NCBI GenBank assembly: GCA_021776195.1
Contig: JAJFGK010000115.1
Location: 1 to 39,700, forward strand
Origin: Kiloniellaceae bacterium
Lineage (GTDB): Bacteria; Pseudomonadota; Alphaproteobacteria; Kiloniellales; Kiloniellaceae
Direction of reading: 5' to 3'
DNA length: 39,700 nt
Below the pieces are notes generated by a model that was given only the letters and a program-made list of their open reading frames with translations, did not search any database and was not told where the DNA came from. Positions within the stretch are counted from its first letter, which is position 1. Every line of letters begins with the position of its first letter. Shown here in pieces: positions 33,031 through 39,700 of the stretch. The position numbers and the translations under genes are program-made.

Positions 33031-33393
33031 ATGATCACCGGCATCGACCATATCGAGCTCATCGTCCGCGACCTGGACGACTACGTGGCTTTCCTGACCA
33101 CCCTGGGGTTCGAGACCCTGCGGCGTACCGACCACCATGGCGGGTCGGTCGAGATGAAGCCGCCGGGCGAAGGACAGCCGGTCTTCGAGATCCACCAGGC
33201 GAGCGGCGAAGAGGTCATCGGCATCAACCACATCGCGCTGAAGATCGACGACGCGGCGGCGGCCCATAAGGCCTTGCAGGGTACCGACATCAGAGTCGAA
33301 TCGGGGCCGCGCTTCATCGCCTCGACCGGCCGAACCAACGTCGACATCCGCGACCCCGATGGCTGGCGGGTCCAGTTGGTCGAGAACAGCTAG
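33031..33393 (+). CDS. VOC-family (glyoxalase/dioxygenase-like) protein
   Basis: A 120-aa vicinal-oxygen-chelate protein. The paired beta-alpha-beta-beta-beta units start at I-D-H-I-E-L-I-V-R-D-L and I-N-H-I-A-L-K-I-D-D, and the end V-D-I-R-D-P-D-G-W-R-V-Q-L-V-E contains the usual metal-binding Glu. Two His (one in each unit) and the terminal Glu are consistent with a metal site. The substrate is unknown. The ATG at 33031 starts the domain directly. Its TAG stop shares the palindrome CTAG (33390-33393) with the convergent RND gene. Confidence 0.82.
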   Translation: MITGIDHIELIVRDLDDYVAFLTTLGFETLRRTDHHGGSVEMKPPGEGQPVFEIHQASGEEVIGINHIALKIDDAAAAHKALQGTDIRVESGPRFIASTGRTNVDIRDPDGWRVQLVENS

Positions 33394-36300
33394 GTTTCTT
33401 CCGGCTTGGCCCGCGGCGCGGCGCGCACGGCCGCCGCGGCATCGCGCGTTTCTATGCGAAACAACAGCGTGTAGAGCGCCGGCACGAAGCCCAGGGTGAT
33501 CAGCGTCGCCACGATCAATCCGAAAGCGATCACGCTGGCCATGCCATAGAAGAGCGCCCCGCCGAAGAGGATCAGCGGCAAGAGCCCGAGCACGGTGGTC
33601 AGGGTGGTCATGAGGATCGGTCGCAGGCGCGCCAGGCAGGCCGTCACCACGGCATCCAGCGGCTCGCGCCCGGCGTTTTCCTCGATTTGGATACGGTCGA
33701 TCAGAACAATCCCGTTGTTGATCAGAATGCCGGCGAGGCTGAAAAAGCCGAGCAGCACCATGAAGCCGTAAGGGGCGTTCATGACCGCCAGCCCGACGGT
33801 GCCGCCGATGAGGATCAGGGGAATCGTGGCCAGGATGATGCCCCCCTTGCGGATCGAGTTGAACTGCCCGATCAGCAGGATGACGATGCCGGCAAGAGCC
33901 ATCGGCAGGAGGCCGAAGAGCTTTTCGTTGGCTTCCTCCTGATCCTCGATCTCGCCGCCGATCTCGAAGCGATAGCCGGCCGGTAGATCGAGCGCGTCCA
34001 GGGTCGGCACGATCGCCTCGAGCAGCTTGGGCGACGGCATGACCGGATTGCGCGCCTCGACGGTCAAGGTGCGTTGCTGATCGCGCCGCTTGATGCGGCC
34101 GAACTGCCATTCGCCGCGAACATCGGCCACCTGGTCCAGCGCCACGAACTTGCCCGAAGAGGTGGCGTAGACCTGCACGCGCTGCAATCCGGAAAGCGAG
34201 AACCGCAAGCTGTCGTCGCCGCGCAGTACGATGGGGATCGTCTTGTCGCCCTCGCGATAGTCGCTGATCGACATCCCCGAGAAGGTCGTGGCCAAGGCGC
34301 CGGCAACGTCGCGCGACGATACCCCGGCGCGGCGCGCCCGGGTCTGATCGACCTCGACGACCAGCTTCAGGATCTTGTTCTCCCAGTCCTGCTTGATCCC
34401 GACCGTGCCGGGCACGGCGTGCAGCGCCGCCATGAGCCGTTCGGCCCGCTCGGCCAGAAAATTGCCGCCCGGTCCGATCAAGCGGACTTCGACGACGCCG
34501 GGTTCCGTGCCGCCGAACCACATGCGCTTGGCGTCCGCCCTGGCGCCGGGGATCTTTGCGTCGAGAAAGGCGTTGATCCGATCGATCAAGGGGCCGACGT
34601 CGTCGACGGACCGCGTGTTGACCAGGGCAAAGCCTCGGTGCGGATCGGGATCGACCGGTGACAGCGCCAGGAAGAAGCGCGGCCCGCCATAGCCGACATA
34701 GGCCACGTGGCTGGTGATTTCCGGATTCTCGGCCTTATCGGCCAGCCAGGCCGTCAGCTTGCGCAGCTCGGTTTGGGTTTCGCGAAGATCGGTCCCGGCC
34801 TCGAAATCGAGATAGACGAGAAACTGGTTGCGGTCGCCGAGCGGGAAGAACTCGGTCCTGATCGTTCCCAGGAGCTGCATGGATAGAACCAGCAGACCGA
34901 CAAGCGCCGCGATGGCCAGGAGCCGCCACCTCAAAAAGAGCCCGAGTATCCAGCGATAGCCCCGATAGAAGAGGCTGCTGTAGGTCGGCTCGGACACTCC
35001 CATTGCGCCGCCCCCGGACGCGCCCCCGGCCATGGCCGGCGCTTTCATGAACCAGGCGCACATGGCCGGTGTCACAGTCATCGACAAGAACCAGGACCCC
35101 AAGAGCAGGATCGCCACCACCTGGGCCAGCGAGCGGATGTACTCGCCGGCGCTGCCCTCGACCAACATCATCGGCAGGAAGGCAAAGATCGTCGTCAGCG
35201 AGGAGGTCAGCAGCGGGATGGCCAGGGTGCCGCCGGACTCCGCCGCCGCCTGCAGCCGATCGACCCCGCGGCCAAGACGGACCCGGATATCCTCGGCGAC
35301 GACGATGCCGTTATCGACCAGCAGACCCAAGGCGATGATCGTCGCCGCGATCGACATGCGTTGCAGCTCGACCCCGTAGTAGCGCATGACGACCACGCCC
35401 AATAGCATGGTCAAGGGCACGAAAAAGCCCACGATCAGGCCGGTGCGCAGCCCCAGGAAAATCATGACCACGGCCAGCACGATGCCGAGGGTTTCGTAAA
35501 CGTTGGTGACCGCGCTCTGCACCGCCGCCGCGATCAACTCGGGCTGGAAGGTGGCGTAGTCCAGAACATAGCCGATCGGCAGCTCCTGCTCGAACCGGTC
35601 GAGAAGCCGGGTGAGACGGTCGCCGAAGGCCACGTTGTTGGTCCCCTCGACCGTCGAGACCGACAGGATGATCGCGGGCCGGTCGTTGTAGAAGGACGGC
35701 AGCCGGGGCGGGTCGACGAAGTCGCGGCGAATGGTCACGACTTCATCGAGCCGCAGCACCCGGTCGGTTCCGGGAATGCTGAACACGACCTTGCGGATCT
35801 CCTCCACCGATTCCAGGTTGCCCGAGGGCTCCAGCAAAACGACCCGGGAATCGGCGACGATCTCGCCGCCCGGCTCGATGATGTTCTGTTGAGCGAGAGC
35901 GCCGAATATCTCCTGGGGCGAGACGCCAAGCTGGGCCAGGCGGATCGGCGTGATCTCGAGGTAGATCCGCTCTTCCTGCTCGCCGAGAATCTGGACCTTC
36001 TTGATGCCCTCGAGCGTATAGAGCCGGTCGCGCAGGTCCCGCGCCACATCGCGCATTTCCGCCAGGGAGAATCCATCCGCCCACAAGGCGATGGTGGCGA
36101 TGGCCGTCAGGCCCTCTTCGTCGTTGACGAAGGGTCCATCGGTGCCCTCGGGCAGCGCGCTTTTGACGTCGCCGGCCTTGTTTCGAATATCCTGAAAGAC
36201 CGCATCCAGGTCCACGACCCGGTCATGGATGGCGAGCTCGATTTTGACCGACCCGGTCTTCGAGGTCGAGACGATCTCGTCGATCTCGGCGATCTCGCGC

Positions 36301-36512
36301 ATCGCCGCCTCGAGCGGCTCGGTGATCAGCTCCTCGACCCGCTCCGGCGACATGCCCGGATAGGAGGCGGTGACACTGGCGCTGCGAATCGTGATCGTCG
36401 GGTCTTCCGCGCTGGGGTAGGACAGATAGGTCGTCACCCCAAGGGCGACCAACAGCACGATCCCGCAGGCGGTGATGCGGGAGTTTTGGAGCGCCAGCCT
36501 GGCAAGGTTCAT
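33390..36512 (-). CDS. RND-family efflux pump inner-membrane transporter
   Basis: A 1040-aa protein with the RND layout: one N-terminal helix, a large periplasmic loop, helices 2-6, a central linker, helix 7, a second loop, and helices 8-12. The helix 4 motif is G-L-L-V-D400-N-G-I-V-V-A-E-D, where AcrB has two adjacent Asp; here the second is Asn, as in many HAE1-like pumps. The G-x-x-L-x-N-N-G-I-V-L-I-D motif is in the second half. It works with the membrane fusion protein encoded 36 bases upstream. No outer-membrane channel gene is nearby. Substrates are unknown. Confidence 0.93.
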   Translation of the reverse strand: MNLARLALQNSRITACGIVLLVALGVTTYLSYPSAEDPTITIRSASVTASYPGMSPERVEELITEPLEAAMREIAEIDEIVSTSKTGSVKIELAIHDRVVDLDAVFQDIRNKAGDVKSALPEGTDGPFVNDEEGLTAIATIALWADGFSLAEMRDVARDLRDRLYTLEGIKKVQILGEQEERIYLEITPIRLAQLGVSPQEIFGALAQQNIIEPGGEIVADSRVVLLEPSGNLESVEEIRKVVFSIPGTDRVLRLDEVVTIRRDFVDPPRLPSFYNDRPAIILSVSTVEGTNNVAFGDRLTRLLDRFEQELPIGYVLDYATFQPELIAAAVQSAVTNVYETLGIVLAVVMIFLGLRTGLIVGFFVPLTMLLGVVVMRYYGVELQRMSIAATIIALGLLVDNGIVVAEDIRVRLGRGVDRLQAAAESGGTLAIPLLTSSLTTIFAFLPMMLVEGSAGEYIRSLAQVVAILLLGSWFLSMTVTPAMCAWFMKAPAMAGGASGGGAMGVSEPTYSSLFYRGYRWILGLFLRWRLLAIAALVGLLVLSMQLLGTIRTEFFPLGDRNQFLVYLDFEAGTDLRETQTELRKLTAWLADKAENPEITSHVAYVGYGGPRFFLALSPVDPDPHRGFALVNTRSVDDVGPLIDRINAFLDAKIPGARADAKRMWFGGTEPGVVEVRLIGPGGNFLAERAERLMAALHAVPGTVGIKQDWENKILKLVVEVDQTRARRAGVSSRDVAGALATTFSGMSISDYREGDKTIPIVLRGDDSLRFSLSGLQRVQVYATSSGKFVALDQVADVRGEWQFGRIKRRDQQRTLTVEARNPVMPSPKLLEAIVPTLDALDLPAGYRFEIGGEIEDQEEANEKLFGLLPMALAGIVILLIGQFNSIRKGGIILATIPLILIGGTVGLAVMNAPYGFMVLLGFFSLAGILINNGIVLIDRIQIEENAGREPLDAVVTACLARLRPILMTTLTTVLGLLPLILFGGALFYGMASVIAFGLIVATLITLGFVPALYTLLFRIETRDAAAAVRAAPRAKPEET

Positions 36513-36548
36513 GGATCGATCCCCGGCGGCGGCGAAGGGAGGTTGCGC

Positions 36549-37643
36549 CTATTCACCCATCAGCCTCACGGCCTGGCCATCGCGCAGAAAAGAAACGCCC
36601 GCCGCCGCGACAATGTCGCCGGCCGTGACGCCTTGGGTGACTCCGATCAGATTCTCGCTGATGTTGCCTTCGCTCTGAATGGCTGTCTTGCGGACCTGGC
36701 CACTCGCCGAATCGTACTTGAAGACATAGCCGCGGGCGTTGTCATCGCCCGGCGCGATGGCGACCAGAGGCACCAGAAAACCGCCGGACCCGCCGTCGTC
36801 GGAAAGAAACAGGCTGGCCTCCACCGCCATGCCGGGCAGGAGGCCGCTCGGCGCCTCGAGAATGGCTGCCGTCACCGCCACGGCGTTTGCGGTGTCCGCC
36901 GACGATCCGATCTCGGTGATCCGGCCGTTGCAGCCACAGCCCTCCAGGGCGCCGGCGTCGATCGTCACCGGCGTGCCGATGGACAGGCGCCCGATCACGG
37001 AATCCGGAATCGATAGATCTATTTCCAGCGACCCTTCCGAATCGATCTGAAAGATCGCCTCGCCCTTCTTGATCTCGACGAAAGGATCGATGTCGCGCAG
37101 CGCGATCACCCCGTCGAAGGGGGCCAGGAGACCGGCGTTCGCCAGGTCGCGCTCGGCCAGCCCGAGGCGCGAGCGCGCGAGGTTGAGCTGGCTCTTGGTC
37201 GCCTCGAAGGCGGCGACGGCCTGGTCCAGGGCCGCCTTGGCCACCCAACCGCGGTCAAAAAGCTGGCGCTTTCTCTCGAGCTCCAAACTCGCCTGGTCGG
37301 CCTCGGCCTTGACCGCGGCGACCTCGGACCGGGCCGCGCTGACATCCAGCTGGAAGGGTTTGGTGTCGAGCGTCGCCAGAACCTGGCCCTCGAGGACCCG
37401 CTCGCCCTTGGTCACCTCCACGGTTTGGACCGTCCCCGAAACGGCAAAGCTGAGGGCCGAGGTGTTGGCGGCGGTCACGCTGCCGGAATAGCGGCGCAGA
37501 TCCCCACCGGCCGGCTCGACGACATAGTAGGGCTTGATCGCACGGACGCGCTCGACCTCGTCGGGCGGCGCTTCGTCGCAACTTGCCAGCACCCCGGCCA
37601 GAGCGAGCGCAGCGACCCAAGTCGCTTGTCGGGCGCAGTTCAT
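36549..37643 (-). CDS. RND efflux membrane fusion lipoprotein
   Basis: A 364-aa periplasmic adaptor. The signal peptide ends in a lipobox-like L-A-S-C (C22), so a lipid anchor is expected. A barrel-sandwich (biotinyl-lipoyl-like) domain with S-F-A-V-S-G-T-V flanks an alpha-helical hairpin (about residues 95-165), followed by L-L-A-P-F-D-G-V-I and a beta-barrel. It bridges the RND pump and an outer-membrane channel. A TGAGGAG site precedes the ATG. It is the first gene of the two-gene efflux unit. Confidence 0.9.
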   Translation of the reverse strand: MNCARQATWVAALALAGVLASCDEAPPDEVERVRAIKPYYVVEPAGGDLRRYSGSVTAANTSALSFAVSGTVQTVEVTKGERVLEGQVLATLDTKPFQLDVSAARSEVAAVKAEADQASLELERKRQLFDRGWVAKAALDQAVAAFEATKSQLNLARSRLGLAERDLANAGLLAPFDGVIALRDIDPFVEIKKGEAIFQIDSEGSLEIDLSIPDSVIGRLSIGTPVTIDAGALEGCGCNGRITEIGSSADTANAVAVTAAILEAPSGLLPGMAVEASLFLSDDGGSGGFLVPLVAIAPGDDNARGYVFKYDSASGQVRKTAIQSEGNISENLIGVTQGVTAGDIVAAAGVSFLRDGQAVRLMGE

Positions 37644-37928
37644 GGCTCACTCCTCAAAATCTCTTTCTTCCCTGGATATGGGACCATAAACCGATCGCCA
37701 TGAGCCTGGCCAGCATCGGGGCGGCATCGCCCTCGACCGCCGTGGGTTCCGCGGCCGAGGCGCTCAACAGTCCGGCCGCCGAAAGGGCTTGGGCCACGTC
37801 GCTCTTGAACCGGCCCCTGTCTCTTTCGGACAGGACCGTTTCCGGCGTTGCGCGGGACGATGATCGACGTAGTCTAGCGTCTTGATAGGGGTGGCCGTCG
37901 CGCGCCCCCGAGGGGCAGAGGGGTGATC
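37644..37928. other. divergent intergenic region, no convincing gene
   Basis: 285 bases between the efflux genes (minus) and the MttB-family gene (plus). A short plus-strand frame from 37700 (61 codons) exists, but it has no ribosome-binding site or recognisable features. Promoters of both units must lie here; I cannot place them. No FNR-type box. Confidence 0.45.
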
Positions 37929-39455
37929 ATGGCGCGAGAGACAGGTGGACGGGCCGGCCGGCGGGCCAAGCGCGCGAGCGAGGCGAGCCTCGCCGGACCC
38001 GCCTACATTTCGCGCAAGATCCCCTACTACAAGCTCCTCAGCGAGGAGGGCATCGTTCGGATCGAGCACCACGCCGAGCGCATCCTGAGCGAAATCGGCA
38101 TCGAGTTCCGCAGCGACCTGGAGGCCCTGCGCCTCTTCAAGGAGGCCGGCGCCACGGTGGAGGGCGAACGGGTCCGCTTCGACCGGGGCCATGTCGCCCA
38201 GATTTGCAGCACCGCGCCGCGCCAGTTCACCCACCTGGCGCGCAATCCGACACGCTCCAACGAGATCGGCGGCGACAACACGGTCTTCGTGCCGGCCTAC
38301 GGTTCGCCCTTCGTGCGCGACCTGGAGGGCGGCCGGCGCTATGGCACCCTGGAGGACTTCGAGAACTTCGTGAAGCTGGCCTATGCCTCGCCCTGGCTGC
38401 ACGCTTCGGGCGGGACGATCTGCGAACCGGTCGACGTGGCGGTCAACAAGCGCCATCTGGACATGGTCTATGCCCACCTGCGCTGGTCCGACAAACCCTT
38501 CCTGGGCTCGATCACGGCGCCGGAACGGGCCGCCGACTCGATCGAGATGGCGCGGATCGTCTTCGGCCCGGAGGTAGTCGAGCAGAACTGCGTGATCATG
38601 GGCAACATCAACGCCAACTCGCCGTTGGTCTTCGACGACACCATGACGGCAGCGCTGAGGACCTATGCCGCGGCCGGCCAGGGCATGGTCATCGTGCCCT
38701 TTATCCTGGGCGGCGCCATGGGCCCGGTCACCCCGGCCGGCGCCATCGCCCAGGCCCACGCCGAGGCCATGGTCGGCGTCGCCCTGACCCAGCTGGTGCG
38801 GCCCGGCGCGCCGGCGATCTATGGCAACTTCTATACCACCATGAACCTGCGCTCGGGCGCCCCGACCTTCGGCACGCCCGAGGCCGACCTGGCCTTCATG
38901 GCGGTGGGCCAGCTGGCGCGCCGCGCCGGTATCCCCCTGCGCTGCGGCGGCCACTTCACCTCCGCCAAGGTGGCCGACGCCCAGGCGCTTCAGGAATCCG
39001 CCGATTCCATGATGTCGGCCCTGATCGCCGGATCGAACTGGATCCTCCATGCCGCCGGCTGGCTCGAGGGCGGCCTGACCATGGGCTACGAGAAGTTCGT
39101 TCTCGACGCCGAACGCTGCGGCATGATGCACCGCCTGATGGAAGGCCTCGCCCTGGACGACAACGCCTTTGCCATGGACGCCTTCCAGGAGGCCGGCCCC
39201 GGCCAGCACTTCCTCGGCACGGCACACACCATGGCGAACTACGAGACCGCCTATTTCGAGGCCGGCCTGTCGGACTCCAACTCCTTCGAGCAGTGGCGCG
39301 ACGAGGGCGAGAAGGACGCCCAGGTCCGGGCCCATTCGTCCTGGAAGAAGATGCTGGCGGACTACGAGGCGCCGGCGATCGACCCAGCAATCGACGAGGC
39401 GCTGCAGGACTTCGTGGCGCGCAGGAAAACCGCCATGAACGATGCCTGGTACTAG
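37929..39455 (+). CDS. MttB-family (trimethylamine methyltransferase-like) protein, non-pyrrolysine
   Basis: A 508-aa TIM-barrel protein of the MttB superfamily (COG5598), recognised from G-G-T-I-C-E-P-V-D, G-S-I-T-A-P-E-R-A, E-A-M-V-G-V-A-L-T-Q-L and the C-terminal E-A-G-P-G-Q-H-F-L-G-T. Authentic MttB contains pyrrolysine at an in-frame TAG; this frame has none, so it belongs to the widespread non-pyrrolysine group, which includes glycine betaine methyltransferases such as MtgB. Such enzymes normally transfer a methyl group to a corrinoid protein, but none is encoded here. The ATG at 37929 follows GAGGGG by 5 bases; a GTG at 37923 is the alternative. The substrate, probably a quaternary amine, is inferred. 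Confidence 0.85.
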   Translation: MARETGGRAGRRAKRASEASLAGPAYISRKIPYYKLLSEEGIVRIEHHAERILSEIGIEFRSDLEALRLFKEAGATVEGERVRFDRGHVAQICSTAPRQFTHLARNPTRSNEIGGDNTVFVPAYGSPFVRDLEGGRRYGTLEDFENFVKLAYASPWLHASGGTICEPVDVAVNKRHLDMVYAHLRWSDKPFLGSITAPERAADSIEMARIVFGPEVVEQNCVIMGNINANSPLVFDDTMTAALRTYAAAGQGMVIVPFILGGAMGPVTPAGAIAQAHAEAMVGVALTQLVRPGAPAIYGNFYTTMNLRSGAPTFGTPEADLAFMAVGQLARRAGIPLRCGGHFTSAKVADAQALQESADSMMSALIAGSNWILHAAGWLEGGLTMGYEKFVLDAERCGMMHRLMEGLALDDNAFAMDAFQEAGPGQHFLGTAHTMANYETAYFEAGLSDSNSFEQWRDEGEKDAQVRAHSSWKKMLADYEAPAIDPAIDEALQDFVARRKTAMNDAWY

Positions 39456-39504
39456 GGATTGTGATGGTGTTGCTGGCGAGATCACTGTCATGAGTTGGAG
39501 TCTT

Positions 39505-39569
39505 CGCGGCTTTGCCGCGCCACCCCCACCCGGCGCTGTCGCGCCGATCTCCCCCATCAAGGGCAGGGG
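39505..39569. repeat. cluster of short hairpins downstream of the MttB-like gene
   Basis: Two inverted repeats (CGCGGC-TTT-GCCGCG at 39505-39519 and GGCGC-TGTC-GCGCC at 39532-39545), then a CCCCCATCAAGGGCAGGGG segment (39551-39569). Such strings are common intergenic repeats in GC-rich alphaproteobacteria. They may also slow transcription after the MttB-like gene, but no T-run follows. Confidence 0.5.
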
Positions 39570-39653
39570 AATCGCATATGGATTTGAAGATTGTGTTGCA
39601 AGAGTTTGCGAATCGGATTCTGACGCGCTTTTCGGCTTTGCCTGGAGGGAGCG

Positions 39654-39700
39654 ATGGAAGGGTTTTCGGACAGTTTTGGGGCTCTGGCAGATCCTCGGGC
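39654..39700 (+). CDS. possible start of an ISAs1-family transposase (cut by the window end)
   Basis: The last 47 bases open a frame beginning M-E-G-F-S-D-S-F-G-A-L-A-D-P-R, with a GGAGGGAG site 4-5 bases before the ATG. The F-x-x-L-x-D-P-R opening is typical of ISAs1-family (H-repeat-associated) transposases, which continue with R-x-x-x-x-x-H-x-L. Only 15 residues are visible, so this is a tentative call. Confidence 0.35.
   Translation, partial: MEGFSDSFGALADPR

Noticed and set aside
37929..39455. Pyrrolysine-containing MttB
   Set aside because: There is no in-frame TAG within the gene; the only stop is at its end.

Overview
The window is GC-rich and gene-dense and looks like a denitrifying alphaproteobacterium, probably of Rhodospirillales type. 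Support comes from the Shemin-type 5-aminolevulinate synthase (HemA), a nir gene order nirS-E-C-F-D-L-G-H-J-N matching the one known from Paracoccus, a divergent NirI/NosR-like gene next to nirS, and FNR/DNR-type palindromes in front of most units. The assignment rests on gene content only.

Layout. 66-141: tRNA-Lys(CUU). 223-7810 (minus strand): one compact operon for a CuA-containing heme-copper enzyme. It holds two SCO copper chaperones, a previously unlisted 58-aa membrane peptide, subunit II with an intact CuA site, subunit I, heme o synthase, a cytochrome b/ferredoxin/MvhD fusion, an unknown membrane-anchored protein and a bacteriohemerythrin. Subunit I keeps all six metal-ligand histidines but has Gln where oxygen reductases have the cross-linked Tyr. 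I read it as a non-canonical nitric oxide reductase; this is the main candidate for a little-described system here. 8010-11262 (plus): a Dnr-like regulator, hemN, and an ApbE/NirX flavin transferase. 11285-24690 (minus): hemA, a class I cytochrome c, a second CRP/FNR regulator, DUF4202, a CbiX-like protein and nirN-J-H-G-L-D-F-C-E-S, read here from the distal end back to nirS. 24918-27056 (plus): NirI/NosR-type flavo-Fe-S membrane protein.

How it fits together. NirS reduces nitrite to NO. The other nir genes make and insert heme d1, HemA and HemN raise the tetrapyrrole supply, the cytochrome c can feed electrons to NirS and to the CuA enzyme, and the CuA enzyme would remove the NO. No norCB or nosZ is present in the window. 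Seven FNR/DNR-type boxes mark five promoter regions, two of them embedded in the 3' end of the preceding gene. Two unrelated palindromic elements (18007-18257 and 20239-20522) fill the only two wide gaps among the nirF-to-cbiX genes, where every other junction overlaps.

The right part (27068-39700) is not obviously linked to denitrification: a multi-PAS hybrid histidine kinase, a Gfo/Idh/MocA oxidoreductase, an AraC-type regulator, SRPBCC and VOC proteins, an RND efflux pair, an MttB-family methyltransferase and, at the edge, the probable start of a transposase.
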